A stretch of DNA of 64,000 nucleotides. Origin: Nemophila menziesii. Its lineage: Eukaryota; Streptophyta; Magnoliopsida; Boraginales; Hydrophyllaceae. The stretch spans positions 16,602,001-16,666,000 of the forward strand of contig JARWIR010000008.1 in the NCBI GenBank assembly GCA_029959085.1. The letters are read 5' to 3'. A program made the translations under genes and the position numbers. This document shows, piece by piece, positions 49,631 through 61,331 of this stretch; within the stretch, counting starts at the first letter, position 1, and the number at the start of each line of letters is the position of its first letter. The notes beneath the pieces were generated by a model, which had not been told where the DNA came from, did not search any database, and saw nothing but the letters and a program-made list of their open reading frames with translations.

Positions 49631-50292
49631 ATAATATTACTTTACGTAACTTAATAACTATATAAAGTATAATAAAATTTGTCCTACTATAACAATTTTC
49701 AAACTATTTAATCATAAGTAAAATATAAAATCATAAATATTTATCAACTAAAAATAATTAAATACCCTCCAAGTGAGAAATATCCAAAGATCTTTCAGTT
49801 TCTCCTAAATGGTAACTATCATATTCACATCAGTTAAAAAAAAGGTAGACATATCTTTCAAAATATATACCACAATAAGTGATATCATTTATTTAATTTT
49901 AAAAATATAATTAAAAAATAATATATATATTTTTACATAATATGTTCTTATAATTAAACAATATGAACAAATTTTAATGATTTTTTAACTGATAAATACT
50001 AATAAAAACCGTTATAAATTATATGTTTATATAAATTTTAATTAGGAATGATTAAACACTAATTATATGGTGTTTAATCTAATAGGTCAATACAAAAAAA
50101 ATTGTTGCCTAACAAAGTCTACTCATATAACTTAATGATAAACACGTGTACCCCATCATAAAAGTACATGAGTTATATGAAACTCATTAAAAATACAAAG
50201 ATAACCAATCAATTAATAAAAATTTGTACTTGTTAAGGATGAGAAAAAATATTTTTAAACTTTTAAAACAATTAACTCTAATATTGATGATA

Positions 50293-50342
50293 ATACTTAT
50301 TTATCATATATATATATATATATATATATGATAAATAAGTAT
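50293..50342. repeat. Perfect 50-bp AT palindrome
   Basis: Arms ATACTTATTTATCAT and ATGATAAATAAGTAT flank a TA core. It could extrude as a cruciform. Confidence 0.95.
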
Positions 50343-50344
50343 AG

Positions 50345-50480
50345 AAGAAAAATATCTATTTTTTTGTTACATGGGAGAGCCACTTTTGGATTCGGTGTCA
50401 TTGACATGGTTCGAAGTTGTATCTTGTAGAAGCATAACCAAGGCCCTGTCCAGTTAAGCTAACCCCCACTGGTAACGAAA
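50345..50480 (-). mobile_element. SINE-like repeat (tRNA-like box A)
   Basis: On the minus strand the piece begins TTAGCTTAACTGGACAGGGC, which resembles a tRNA box A, with a decayed box B-like ACTTCGAACCATG about 40 bp later, and ends near an A-rich tract. Related minus-strand pieces (CTCTCATATATTAAAAAAAA; CCGAGTCCAAAATGACTC) occur at about 59865-59960 and 60455-60570. Confidence 0.4.
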
Positions 50481-50773
50481 AAAGTATCCATTTAATCATA
50501 AATATTAAAATTTATTCCAAATATTACCGTCTAACTTATTTTTCTTATTTTTAAGTATAAAAATATTAATTACTAATTACTTTTATAATAATACCCTAAT
50601 TAAACCAAATTAGATAAAAGAAAATCATGGAAATATTAATTATCAATACTTCTTTTACTAGCTAGGGGTACGCCGTGAGAGTGGAGGTAGGTGTATGGAG
50701 GTAAAAAAAAAAAATCTTTTTCGGAAGATTGGGATAAAAATCTCTTTACCGAACAAATTTTCTATTCTGTAGA

Positions 50774-51206
50774 TATCGCCGCCTAGGCGCGTCTAGGCGC
50801 CGTCTAGGCGTCAACTCCCCTCTCAACCGCTTACGCCTAGTAAAAATGCTAGGCATTTTTGCCCAACGCCTTAGTCGCCGTGTAAGAGGCGCCTAGCCTG
50901 CCTAGGCACCGATTAATGGTAAAAACTTGCCGCCTAGGCCCTCCATTAAATTTATTTTACTCTCAGAAATTCTTGAATTGATATTATTACTCTAATTTTA
51001 GTATTTTTCATATTCAATATAGTGGTGTTAGACGAATTTTATGACTTAAATAGATAAAATTATCATAATTATACACGCGTATTACTAAATATATAAAATT
51101 ACATAGCAAGATTCAAAACCGCGTAATCCCGCCTAGGCCCCGCGTAGTCCCTCCTAGGCGCTAGGCCCCAGTCGACCGCCTAGGCCGCGGAACCGAGATC
51201 TACAGC
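50774..51206. mobile_element. GC-rich CCTAGGCG palindrome element
   Basis: About 430 bp bounded by inverted CTGTAGATATCG and CGAGATCTACAG. Both ends are packed with CCTAGGCG and GCCTAGGC motifs (at least twelve in and around 50785-50935 and 51120-51190), with an AT-rich centre. It interrupts the dispersed segment between CAAATTTTCTATT and CTTTCTAGTACC. It is a non-autonomous DNA element by structure; the superfamily is unknown, since no clear target duplication is seen. Confidence 0.65.
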
Positions 51207-52748
51207 ATAGCTTTTGCCTAACCTTTCTAGTACCATTGGGAAGGCGGATTTAGTTTTTAAGGCCCATAGGTATAGGGGGTTTCTATTATAAAGCCACAAC
51301 CTAACTAAACTCTAATCAACCCAACTAGAAGAAGGCAAAATACCAAAACACCACCCATCTCCCCTTCTATTCACAGTGAAAAGGCAAAACCCAAATCAGA
51401 ATTGTCATTAGGGTTACTAGAAACCAAAAGGACCTCTTTACTATTCTTTCTCCTCTCCCTCTTCATCTCCTCTCTCTGAACCAGAAAAACCATTACCATA
51501 ATCTCCTCCGTGGACCACGATCCACCATCATCACCCGACCTTCTAACCTTCCCACCTCTGCACCATCACCAGCATCTAGACCACCGAAGACTGCCGCCAC
51601 TCTGTAGCACCGAAGTCCCCCGCCTCTCTGGAGGACCGAAGACCGCCGCCTTTTTGGAGATCTACTCACCGTCAGACCCCCTCACCACCCCCTCCGGTCT
51701 CACCTTCCTTCCGTCCCAACAGATCTTACCTTCCCTCCTTTTATTCCAGTATCACCTTCTATCCGTTCCCAGCAAAGCCACCGCCCAACGGCACCAGAAA
51801 ACCGCCGTCGTGGACCAGATCTCCGGAAACATCAGGTCTCACCTTCGCGTGTAATCTACAGCAGAAAACCGCCGCTCATTTACACTAGGCCTCACCTTCG
51901 CACCTCCACAGCCGCTCTCTTCCATTCAGGACTCACCATCGCACCTCCGCCGCTGCTCATCTGCACTAGATTCCTCATCCTCGTGACCAGATCTACTGAG
52001 TGTCGCTGTCAGATTTTGATTTTTGATATTTATTTTTGTTCAAAAATAGCGCCCCTCAATCTGAGTGTGCAGAGATTCCTTTTTTATTTTTGATCTGTGT
52101 TGGAATCTGGGTGTACAGCACCACCATCACCATTAGCACCACATTTTTGTTTTGTTTTGTACAGACTTAATGCGAGTGTGAATAAGTACGATGTGTTTGT
52201 TCGTGAAGGGTACAACTTCGGTTTGTTTGTTGTTCATGAAGGGTACAACCCACGAACTGGGGCCTTGGAAAATGGATTGTACTGGCCAATGGGTACAACC
52301 CATTGTTTTGATAAACACCACGGATCCGTACCCATGAAGCTATTTGTCGAGATTGGTCTGTACCCACGTTGAGTTTAACATTGATCACTATGAAGGACTT
52401 AATAAAAAATAAACAAACTAATAAAAAACATAAAAAATACCGCGTGTACGTACCCATTAAGGCTTAATTAACGAATGTGGGCGCGAGCGTTCTTCGTATG
52501 TCCGTACCTATCGGAAAAAAAGACTAGTATTTTTAAACCAATCAAGGATATAAAAGTCAAAAACCAAACCTGAGCATTAGAAAAATGTCTTAAAAAGAAC
52601 TAATTTTTAGTCAAACTTTAAAATATAAAAAAATTAATTTTTTGTCTCAAAATGTATTTTCCTCCATTAAAAAGGAAAAGAAAATTACCCTAACATTTTT
52701 TTTTTACATGAGAAAACAAATCTGATTTTTTTAACCCCTTGTCCGAAT
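51207..52748. other. Unclassified C-rich stretch, no recognisable gene
   Basis: Between 51420 and 52000 the plus strand is rich in CC, CCGCC and CACC with recurring ACCGAAG(A/T)C..CCGCC phrases, as in the 5' region of a retroelement or a captured exon. The longest open frame there (51510-51854) has no ATG start and no known domain. After about 52600 the sequence rejoins the dispersed segment (AGAAAACAAATCTGATTTTT, like 8517-8540). I see no supported gene. Confidence 0.4.
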
Positions 52749-52810
52749 ATCTTTAATCTTATTTTTTTAATACAAAGGAGATCCAAAGGATCAAATTAAT
52801 AATATAATGA

Positions 52811-54520
52811 TTACACTAAGATATTATTCGCCACCGCAGTATAATAGACCACCCTCGGTGATTGCCACCCCATCCTATATCTAGTAATGATGCTTAGAAT
52901 CCCATCAGGGGGGTCATCGAGAATAACAAGACCTTCGCTACTCCTCAAATCCTCTCGCGCTAGCCAATCCGCACATAGGTTAGCTTCTCTATATATACCA
53001 CGCAGTTTGAATGCCCTATTCCTTGCTAACACTGCCCGGATGCTTTCAATCCAAAAAGCCCCTGGCCCTCGTCCATTCTTAGGGGTGGTAGTGGTTACGA
53101 TTTTAATCCGAAACCGACGGATTACCGAACCAAATAAAAACCGATTATGTCACCGTGGTTAAATCCGTTAGGATTTGGTTTTAAAAAGTGAAACCGATGG
53201 TTAAAACCGTTAGGTTATGGTTTTAGATTAAAAAAACCGAAAACCAAAAATCCGTTTTATATATATATATATATATGTGGATTTATTTTACCTATTAAAG
53301 GCTAAAATCTATGTATTTTTATATTTTGAAGTCCATCTTTCTTGTATTTTTTTGATTTTTAATTACCTAAAGGCCAAAAGTCTCAACCCAATGGAAATGG
53401 TTATGGTTTAAAATCAAAATCGATGAAAATTTGAACCGATTAAAAATCGATTATGCAAGCATGGATAAAACCGTTAGGTTATGGTTTTGAAAAATGTAAC
53501 CGATGGTTAAATCCTTTAGGATAACATTTCAGATAAAAATAAAATCGAATAACCAGAAACCCGTTTATTATCATCTATTTTTCTATATTTTATAGTAATA
53601 TAGATAAAAAAGTACTTTCATATCTCAAAACTAAAATCTAAATATTAGAATTAACAAAAGAAGTAACAAAGACGTCATTTAATTAAAGATCAACATAATA
53701 TTTTATATATTGGAGAGTTTTCATGTATTTGTGATCTTGTTTCAATATTTTCAATATATTTAGAGAGTTATAGTTTGGCATGTCACAAGAGCGAGGTGAG
53801 GTTAGGAATCCTACTGCAAGAGGGACGCCTCGCGAGCCGGGTTATGGTTAAAATCCAAAAAACCATTCAAAAAGCCGAATCCGAATTATTCGGATATGGT
53901 TTTGAAAAGTAAGTCCGATGGTTAAATCTGTTAGGGTTTGGTTTTTGATAAATTAAATGGATATGGACATGGTTTTGGATTTTTTTGCAATAATCCGATC
54001 CGTAACTAATGGACCATTCTCGACCCTATGAATTGCCTCTATCGCCTCCCATGAGTCTACCTCAATTACAATCTCCATAATGCCCAACTTTTCAGCTAGC
54101 TTCAGCCCCTCATTCAATGCAATTAGTTCCACCACTATCGGATTGTCAAAATCAGCTCGCATGATAAAACCACTAATCCACTCCCATTTTCATCCCCAAT
54201 AACACCACCACCGCCTCCCATCTTACGCCCCTTGTTACAAGTTCCATCGGTATTAAGCTTATAACCACTAATAGGTCTTGTCCAGCCCACTAAATTCACC
54301 CTATGCCTTCGTGAGAGAACACGTCCTGGTAGCAAACTTCAAGCTTTTGTATATGTCCTTGCCAAGTACTTAACTTTACATACAATTAAAACTCCTCTCG
54401 GAAATTCGCTGCCATGGAATGCACATTGGTTTCTTTCTTTCCATATTGTGTCGATAGCCCCAAAGAAAACGTTCCAACACATTCCGGTGAATAACCTCTT
54501 ACAAGACAAGTTTCAAAATC
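52811..54520 (-). pseudogene. LINE RNase H (RVT_3) domain, split by insertion
   Basis: Pieces in order on the minus strand: DTIWKERNQCAFHG (about 54480), WTRPISGYKLNTDGTCNKGR (about 54270), VVELIALNEGLKLAEKLGIM and VIEVDSWEAIEAIHRVENG (54140-54000), then, beyond the insertion, ESIRAVLARNRAFKLRGIYR and EANLCADWLARE (53050-52960). This is the typical RNase H of plant LINEs. The insertion and a frame change make it non-functional. Confidence 0.75.
53085..53985. repeat. Nested repeat with internal AACCGATGGTTAAA units
   Basis: Starts near TTAGGGGTGGTAGTGGTTAC. Units of the type ACCGATGGTTAAAxCCGTTAGG plus TTATGGTTTT recur near 53160, 53200, 53465, 53500 and 53905. It splits the LINE RNase H frame. 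Terminal inverted repeats are not evident, so the class is open (hAT-like by its GGGGTGG start is only a guess). Confidence 0.5.
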
Positions 54521-54943
54521 ACCACTCTCTCCCATCAATCACCGAAAATCCCTCACCACCAGCAATTGTGCTGCCCCGCGAATTCACTCCCTGAGTTGCT
54601 GCAGATCTGCGCTCCACCTCGTTATTTTCTGTTTTCGGGCTGCTGCTACCAAATTGTTGCTGCTCTCGCCCTACACTGTACCCAGGTGAGTTCCGAGTTC
54701 CCTCCTCCAGCTGCAGACTGTCTTCCCTTATCCGTAACTGCCCCTCTACATCACCAGCTTGGCCCTGAACAAAACACCCACGGTAAGTCTACAAAAACGA
54801 AGGACCACACCTGTCTTGCTGTTGCCCTTCCTCGCTTCTCCTTGGTCCTGCTGCTGTACCGTAATCTTTAATCTTATTTGATGATTCAAATGTTGTCCGA
54901 TAATTATTGATAAGTTTAAGAATTAGAATATTCTGAAAAGCCA

Positions 54944-55196
54944 TGTTTGGTTTGTGAAAATATTTTCGGTTTTCGTTTTTAAAATAAATTTTTCGAAAAT
55001 GGTTTTTGGTTTCATTTTCAATATTTTCAGAAATTATAGAAAACATCGATTTCACGTTCTTTAATATTACTTCATTTTTATTTAATTTTCCAGAAAACTG
55101 TTTTCATTTTCTCTAGCCAAACACATTTTCATTAGTATTTTGAAAAATATAGAAAATAAAAATAAAAAATACCCATTATTTTCACGAACCAAACAG
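54944..55196 (-). mobile_element. MITE, left member of an inverted pair
   Basis: Ends TGTTTGGTTTGTGAAAATAT and, inverted, TTTTCACGAACCAAACAGAC. The interior (TTCCAGAAAACTGTTTTCAT, CTCTAGCCAAACAC) is the reverse complement of the next element. Confidence 0.75.
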
Positions 55197-55226
55197 ACTA
55201 AAGATTTGATAGAGATTTTTCGGCCC

Positions 55227-55452
55227 CGTTTGGTTCGTGAAAATAATGGGTATTTTCTGTTTTCATTTTTTATATTTTTAAAAATACTAATAAAAACGTG
55301 TTTGGCTAGAGAAAATGAAAACAGTTTTCTGGAAAATTTAATGAAAAAAATCGACGTTTTCCATATTTTTTGAAAATTTTGAAAAAAAAACAAAACCATT
55401 TTGTGAAAATAAATTCTTGAAAACTAAAATAGAAAATATTTTTACAAACCTA
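55227..55452 (+). mobile_element. MITE, right member of an inverted pair
   Basis: Starts CGTTTGGTTCGTGAAAATAA and ends AATATTTTTACAAACC. The interior GTGTTTGGCTAGAGAAAATG is inverted relative to the left member, which lies 30 bp away. Confidence 0.75.
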
Positions 55453-55727
55453 CAATCAAAACAATGTTATAGATAAGATAGAACCAATATTGTCCTTTTT
55501 TAAAGCAATCAAAACAATTGTCATAGATAACATTCATCCCATCACAAAACAAGTACTCATCAGCCAAATATTAAACGAACCAGACCAAAAGCAAATTAGC
55601 CCGTGTAAAACGAACATATTAAAGACCACCAGAGCACAGATAATACGTACCAACATTGTCTTACACAAAACACATATTAAACCTAAACATTAATAAAAGT
55701 CTAAGTAAACATAAAATAACAAGATCA

Positions 55728-56187
55728 CTAGAACACCCATTTATTCTCCTTGCGCACCTCCACTTCCTCAATCATTTTTTATGTCAAAAATTATCTCTTC
55801 TACAGTCTTACCCTTCATCACATCTGCCACAGCCTGGCAGGTCAGACTCAAAAGGCTCTTCATATTCAGATCGTTCGCAGCCAAGACAAGATCAAATAGG
55901 GTGGAAATGTCAACCTTGACGAACTCCTCGTTGAAGGACTTCATATCTTCATCGGAAGTGTTGTCTCCATCTGTTTTAGCAGCAGCATGAACATAATGCT
56001 TACAGTACTCAATCACCTTTGACAGTGTCTTGCTTGTAACGTTAGGCAACGTGATGGTCGTATCAGCGCAACCATCTTTGATCATGTTCTTGATAGTTTG
56101 TGACTCCATGAACAGCCCTTCCTCAACATCAAAGCTCTCGCCATCAGAGCTCTTCAATGTGATCTTCTTAGCTTCTGCAAAAGACAT
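55728..56187 (-). pseudogene. SKP1-like gene 2, C-terminus frameshifted
   Basis: Intronless. From the ATG at 56187 it reads a SKP1/ASK protein ([55 protein letters not shown]). It stops at 55768 after IIFDIKND, about 138 residues in. The usual end follows in another frame (EVEVRKENKWVF, stop at 55728-55730), so a small deletion shifted the frame and removed the last helix, which helps contact F-box proteins. It could still be translated in truncated form. Its sister at 60870 keeps the end. A TATA-like box lies about 100 bp upstream at 56284-56293. Confidence 0.8.
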
Positions 56188-56283
56188 TGCTTGCGTTCTT
56201 TGAGAGAGAAATTTAGTGAAAATCCTATACTTAAACCTAAACAAACAAAGAATGTTCATAGATTGCCACTTGCTATATGACTT

Positions 56284-56293
56284 TTATTTATAG
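56284..56293 (-). promoter_or_regulatory. TATA-like box of SKP1-like gene 2
   Basis: TATAAATAAA on the minus strand about 100 bp before the ATG, conserved with both paralogues. Confidence 0.55.
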
Positions 56294-58620
56294 TGAAAGA
56301 TTTGTCGCTGTTATTAATGGATACATAAGGCCTAGTTTAGAAAAGAATTGAAGTTATGTGTTTTGGAAAAGTTGTTTTGTTTACTTATTTATTGGTCAAA
56401 TAAAAAATTATGTTATTTCCATTCGAGCATTTTCTTTCTTTTTAGTTTTTCCTATCCTTAGTTTTACTTTATTTCTATCCGTAGTTTTAATATTTTTTTC
56501 CTTTTTTTTGCAAAAAAATTATATCTTATTTTCAACTACAATATTTTTTTCAACTATGTTGAGTAGGAAATTCATTGATTATAGAGCAAAACCAATATCT
56601 TTTGTCTCATTAAAAAAATAAATTATTAAAAGGTCTTTAATATCCTTTTGATTTATTTTCATTATAATTAATATTTTTTAAGATAAGAACTTACAAAAGT
56701 AAAATAGTTGCGAAAGAAAAATAAAAAAGTCTTTCGAGGTTTTGCTTTGAAAATTTCACGATACTTTTAATTAATTATTTTATCATCACTGTCGATTTTG
56801 GTGAATATTTTTGACTTCTCGCAACGCCCGCCAGTCAAATCCAGTTATCAACGTCTGCCAACTCCATCGATTTTCTTTTTGCTTTTTACTATTATTTTGT
56901 CAAGGAAAAATTATATTAAATTAAATAATAGCATCGCTTACAGTAGACAAGAGTAACCAATTTCGACGAGTTTATACAAATTAGTAAGACATAAAACACT
57001 ACTTGCTAAAGATTTATTAACCAATGATAATAAATCGGTATTTTGGCTAACACATTTCGTGAGGATATCTGTCATTCCATTGAGGTATCTACTGATGTGA
57101 GCAATTTTCCATGCAAAAAATGCATCATCTACTACCAAACCTCGTGGATAATAGGCTATATACTCCAATTTGCACCTAACATATTTCTGATACCTTGAAC
57201 GATTTCAAGGTTCTTGGAGTAAAATAAGTTAATCGGGAATTATCTATAAACTATTGTTTTCATCGCATTGAGAAGAGCCCCCTAATTTCTTTTTGGATAA
57301 TATCATCATGACAGTTAGCTACTAATACAATAACTGGTAGTGGCACATCTAGAAATAAAATTAAGAACGAGCGCAAGTATAAGGTTGTTCTTAATATATT
57401 TATTTTTGTGTAATTTCAAAAAACTACATGAAAGTCATATATTATTATGCAAGAAAAAATGATATTAATAAAAAATTATCAAAAAAACCATATAATATTC
57501 TACATTGCTAGCAACGCTTTTTTTAATTACTTTTCCCGTCTATATAATATATTTCTTTACTTCATTAAAAAAAGATATATTCATTTACCTAATACATAAA
57601 GAATTATGAGTTTGCAGTGTTAATAGATATATTCACATTATTTGCCTCACTCTATTCTTATGCCGCTTATAAATTACGGTTTTCTAACCCCGTTTCACAT
57701 TTTTTACATGTACTCTTTTAATCCTTCCAACTTTCTCTTATCTCGTAATGACATGGATGAGCAATTATCTTCTCGGCATGTCCTTATCTTGCTGACCAGT
57801 CCTATTTTGGAATTGACCAAATATATATATATATATATATCATCCTCATTTCCCCTTCGTACTAGTGGAAATTGTCTCGTCAATTTCTATCAATTGAAAT
57901 CGATTTCATTAACTATCATCTACGTAGGATACAATCTGGTTGTTTCCTCTTTGTGGTACTCAATATCTTCAACAAATCCTCTCATAGATTTCAATCCCAT
58001 CAACAACTTGTTCAATTCCCTTATTCTTTTTAGGCAACAAAGGAAAGAGAAGGTGTAACTTTTGCAACCGAGGAAAGAGTGCTATAGTCGTTTGATGAAA
58101 TTTTGAATGTATTTTTTTTTTATATTTATAAGGGTGTATTGAGTCTTTTGCAAGAAATTAACATTTAATGAGAACATACACAAGTAACACCACTAACCCT
58201 TTAAGGTAAAAAAAAATTCATAGACCTTTGGGTAAAAAAGAAAAACTCAAAATAATTGGAATAGAATATAGTAATGAAACAAAGAAAGAATCTCTCAGTT
58301 GGAGATTTTGGAGATTAATCAAAATAAGTTTATAATGAAAAAAAGAGAGATTATTTTTCTCCCCAATGAAAAATTCCATTTCTCACAAAAAAAAAATTAA
58401 TCCTGACACTATAAATGTTAAATATACGTAACCTAATTTATACTAGCAACTAAAAAAATGTTACAATTTACATGGACGCTCATTAACATAAACACAACTT
58501 CTCGTGATCGGATGCACCAAAAAGGGAACATTACACTAATTCATAATCATCAATTGTTAAGATATATATGGATCATTGATTCTACATCGATCGCTCCTTT
58601 CTTCACCGGTATTATTGCAA
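56294..58620. other. Non-coding DNA of duplication unit 1
   Basis: AT-rich. A minus-strand open stretch at 57168-56938 contains WKIAHISRYLNGMTDILTK, reminiscent of the C-terminal part of a retroelement RNase H; its counterpart in unit 2 is at 62369-62139 (76 residues, few changes). This may be a small decayed fragment and is not a confident gene. A TA repeat lies at 57821-57840. Nothing else is recognised. Confidence 0.4.
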
Positions 58621-58634
58621 CAAAGTAAATGGAG

Positions 58635-58720
<86 letters not shown>
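58635..58720. repeat. (ATT)n microsatellite, unit 1
   Basis: About 28 ATT units, longer than the 22-23 units in the matching position of unit 2 (63845-63912). Confidence 0.95.
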
Positions 58721-58989
58721 CATAATTATTATGATCTTGTAAACCTTTATGTTTCTCCTCCAAAGATGTTACATTTGTTTGTGTTCTACTCTCACTTTCA
58801 CATGTCTCCTGTTTTTCCGATATTTTGTTGTGTGTGATCTTGTCACCTTGAGAACCCAAATTTTGCATATTTCCAAATTCAGTACGTACTACTAGCTTCA
58901 GCCAATGAAACAACTGATTTTGTGGGACCCTCAAATCCACAACTCTTACTCGAACCATCTTTTCCTCCACCTACCGTTTGAGTAACAAA

Positions 58990-60600
58990 ATTAGTGCCTG
59001 TGCACACATGATTCACATTTTTAAAAAAAAGTTATGATTTTTGTTGTTCCCAGTGTTATTAAAATCACAAAATTCGCACGCTTAATCAGTAAATCGCAGT
59101 GAATTGAGGCAGTTGCGCCTTCGCTATGTGATCCGGCGTGATTAATCTAAGATCGCCATTAATGCTACGCCTTGTTAAGCGAACAATTAATACGCTTTTA
59201 GGCGAATCAAATAACGTTTAAAAAATCAAAATTAAGCCAAACTTGAGAGGCTTTTATAAACCTTAAGCCTATATTAGATTAAACATGCATATTAGTGAGC
59301 AATAAACTAAGATCAAAGTGTGAGTGATCAGAGTTTTCAATCAAGGAAAAACACGTAGAAATTGTAGACTTGTACCCTATAGGGCAATAGACTATTACAT
59401 TCACAAAATATTTTTAATATTTTATATGTTATAGGCGAATTTGTTTCTTGATTTTGATAACACTACTATTATATCATATGTTAAATTACATACATAACGC
59501 ATGATTTGATCGAATATTGTCTTTCAACTAACTATAGCAAACTACCTATTAATAACATAATAACACTGCTATGATATGATTTGATCATATATTGTTAGAT
59601 ATTACATATATCATGATTTATAATTAAATTACATGTGAAACTTTTCTATGTGGGTCTACCAAATACCAACTAATAATAGCAATATGTTTAGGAATTAGGA
59701 AGTTTGATTTACAATTAAATTACAGGTGAAACTTTTCGATGTGGGTCTATCAAATACCAACTAATAATAACAGTATGTTTAGGGATTAGGAAGTTTATGT
59801 TTGAGAATTTTTTAATATGTTTCCTTTTGATTATATTTGCAAGTTTTATTACTTAGATTTTTTTTTTAATATATGAGAGAGTCATTTTGGACTCGGGGTC
59901 ATTTTAACTCCAATGATTTTAACCCAAGTCTTGAAATCATCATCTGATGTAGAAATCACACAGCTTTAAATTGCATTAGCTATGTGAACTGTTTCAATAA
60001 TTATTCCGCTCGCTAATCCGGGACTACAGGGTACGATATGCTCGTGTATATATGATTTCTGAGATAGACAAAACTCATAGTAGTTACGAAGGAGGTGACT
60101 TTCAGAAAGTTTCGAGTCTAAGGACATCCCGTTCACAATAACGGAGAAATTCTCAAAATCAACGAAATCTTATTTTAATGATTCTCAAAATTCTCAAAAG
60201 AGGGTATAATTGTAAATGGGATTTTAGGTCTCATGTGTTAAATTCTTTTTGAGGTCTTTAGTAAGAAGAGAAGGTAAGAGAGGTTTCTAATTAGAAGAGG
60301 GGGTGTCTTCAAGACCCTATGTAACATTTTCTCTATCTTTAATCTTATTTAATGATTCAAATGTTGTCCGATAATTATTGATATGTTTAAGAATTAGAAT
60401 TTTCTAAAAATTAAAGATTTGATAGAGATTTTTTTGTTTCCAAATTTTTTGGAGGTTTTTTTAAATACATGTGAGAGTTATTTGAACTCAGATTTATTTT
60501 GACTTCAATAACATTTGATTGCAGGAATTTTTGGTCTTTTGCAGAATAGTCTAACTACTAGACCAACTATCCATTTTTTTAAGCTTTTCTATTCCTTTAC
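58990..60600. other. Spacer between duplication units, non-coding
   Basis: AT-rich DNA without a gene. It contains a 91-bp tandem direct repeat (copies start near 59622 and 59713; AATTAAATTACA(T/G)GTGAAACT), SINE-like pieces at about 59865-59960 and 60455-60570, and an inverted relative of 42714-42850 at 60190-60330. From 60340 it carries the dispersed segment that also flanks the MULE on its left. Confidence 0.6.
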
Positions 60601-60869
60601 AATCAAAACAATGTTATAGATAAGATAGAACCAATATTGTCCTTTTTTTAAAGCAATCAAAACAACTGTCATAGATAACATTCATCCCATCACAAAACGA
60701 CTACTCATCAGCCAAATATTAAACGAACCAGACCAAAAGCAAATTAGGTGTAAAACGAACATATTAAAGACCACCATAGCACAGATAATACGTACCAACA
60801 TTGTCTTACACAAAACACATATTAAACCTAAACATTAATAAAAGTCTTAGTAAACATAAAATAACAAGA

Positions 60870-61331
60870 TCACTCGAACGCCCATTTATTCTCCTTGCGC
60901 ACCTCCACTTCCTCTATCAATTTTTTATGCCAAGTATCTCGATCTACAGTATTACCATCCATCACATCTAACACAGCATGGCAGATCAGCTCGAAAAGGC
61001 TCTCCATTTTCAGATCGTTCGCAGCCAAGAAGAGATCAAATAGGGTGGAAATGTCAACCTTGACGAACTCCTCATTGAAGAACTTCATATCTTCATCGAA
61101 AGTGTTGTCTCCATCTGTTTTAGCAGCAGCATGAACATAATGCTTACAGTACTCAATCACCTTTGACAGTGTCTTGCTTGTAATGTTAGGCAACGTGATG
61201 GTTGTATCAGCGCAACCATCTTTGATCATGTTCTTGATAATTTGTGACTCCATGAACAGCCCTTCCTCAACATCAAAGCTCTCGCCATCAGAGCTCTTCA
61301 ATGTGATCTTCTTAGCTTCTGCAAAAGACAT
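60870..61331 (-). CDS. SKP1-like protein 3, intact
   Basis: Intronless, 153 aa from the ATG at 61331; an open frame upstream is ignored because homology to the sister gene begins at [11 protein letters not shown]-type N-terminus ([19 protein letters not shown]), [20 protein letters not shown], then the C-terminal helices (STLFDLFLAANDLKMESLFE) ending EEVEVRKENKWAFE, the typical SKP1 tail. Length is normal for a plant SKP1/ASK adaptor, which links CUL1 and F-box proteins in SCF ubiquitin ligases. The DVMDGNTVDRDTWHKK stretch departs from the usual EEIRKTFNIKND, so F-box preference may differ (inference). It shares its TATA-like box and flanks with gene 2. Confidence 0.85.
   Translation of the reverse strand: MSFAEAKKITLKSSDGESFDVEEGLFMESQIIKNMIKDGCADTTITLPNITSKTLSKVIEYCKHYVHAAAKTDGDNTFDEDMKFFNEEFVKVDISTLFDLFLAANDLKMESLFELICHAVLDVMDGNTVDRDTWHKKLIEEVEVRKENKWAFE

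Larger units (their letters stand above)
49631..50773. repeat. AT-rich dispersed segment homologous to 7992-8660
   Basis: From about 49960 (AATATGAACAAATTTTAATG) it parallels 8005 onward, through TTATAAATT...TTTTAATTAGG to CTCTTTACCGAACAAATTTT near 50750. It is interrupted by the hairpin and SINE-like piece listed separately. There is no coding gene. Confidence 0.65.
52765..54863 (-). mobile_element. Internally deleted LINE with 16-bp target duplication
   Basis: Flanked by ATCTTTAATCTTATTT at 52749-52764 and 54864-54879. On the minus strand it ends with a short A run, as a LINE should. It encodes an RNase H (RVT_3) C-terminal domain. At the high-coordinate end an open Gln/Ser/Glu-rich frame (minus strand, about 54730-54530) runs toward DTIWKERNQCAFHGSEFPRG, the zf-RVT region before RNase H. 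The endonuclease and most of RT are missing. A second repeat is nested at about 53085-53985. Confidence 0.75.
55451..60340. repeat. Tandem segmental duplication, unit 1 (~5.2 kb)
   Basis: From CAATCAAAACAATGTTATAG at 55451 through a SKP1-like gene, AT-rich DNA and the (ATT)n repeat near 58635. It matches unit 2 with an offset of 5,149 bp at the left and 5,210 bp at the ATT repeat. The stretch from about 58990 to 60340 has no second copy inside the window. Confidence 0.85.

Noticed and set aside
50345..50480. Possible tRNA gene because of a box A-like sequence
   Set aside because: No cloverleaf could be drawn by eye and box B is poor; a decayed SINE fits better.
51510..51854. Plus-strand open frame of 114 residues, Pro/Leu/His-rich
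   Set aside because: No ATG start, no known domain, and base composition like a retroelement leader.
52200..52310. ATGGGTACAACCCAT, resembling the MULE palindrome
   Set aside because: Spacer and length differ (TGGG-5-CCCA) and it lies alone outside the element; chance is likely.
57642..58058. Plus-strand open frame of 138 residues, present in both duplication units
   Set aside because: It contains a translated TA repeat, differs in the second unit through that repeat, and shows no known domain.
58557..58970. Minus-strand open frame with a long Asn run
   Set aside because: The Asn run is the translated ATT microsatellite and the rest has no recognisable domain.
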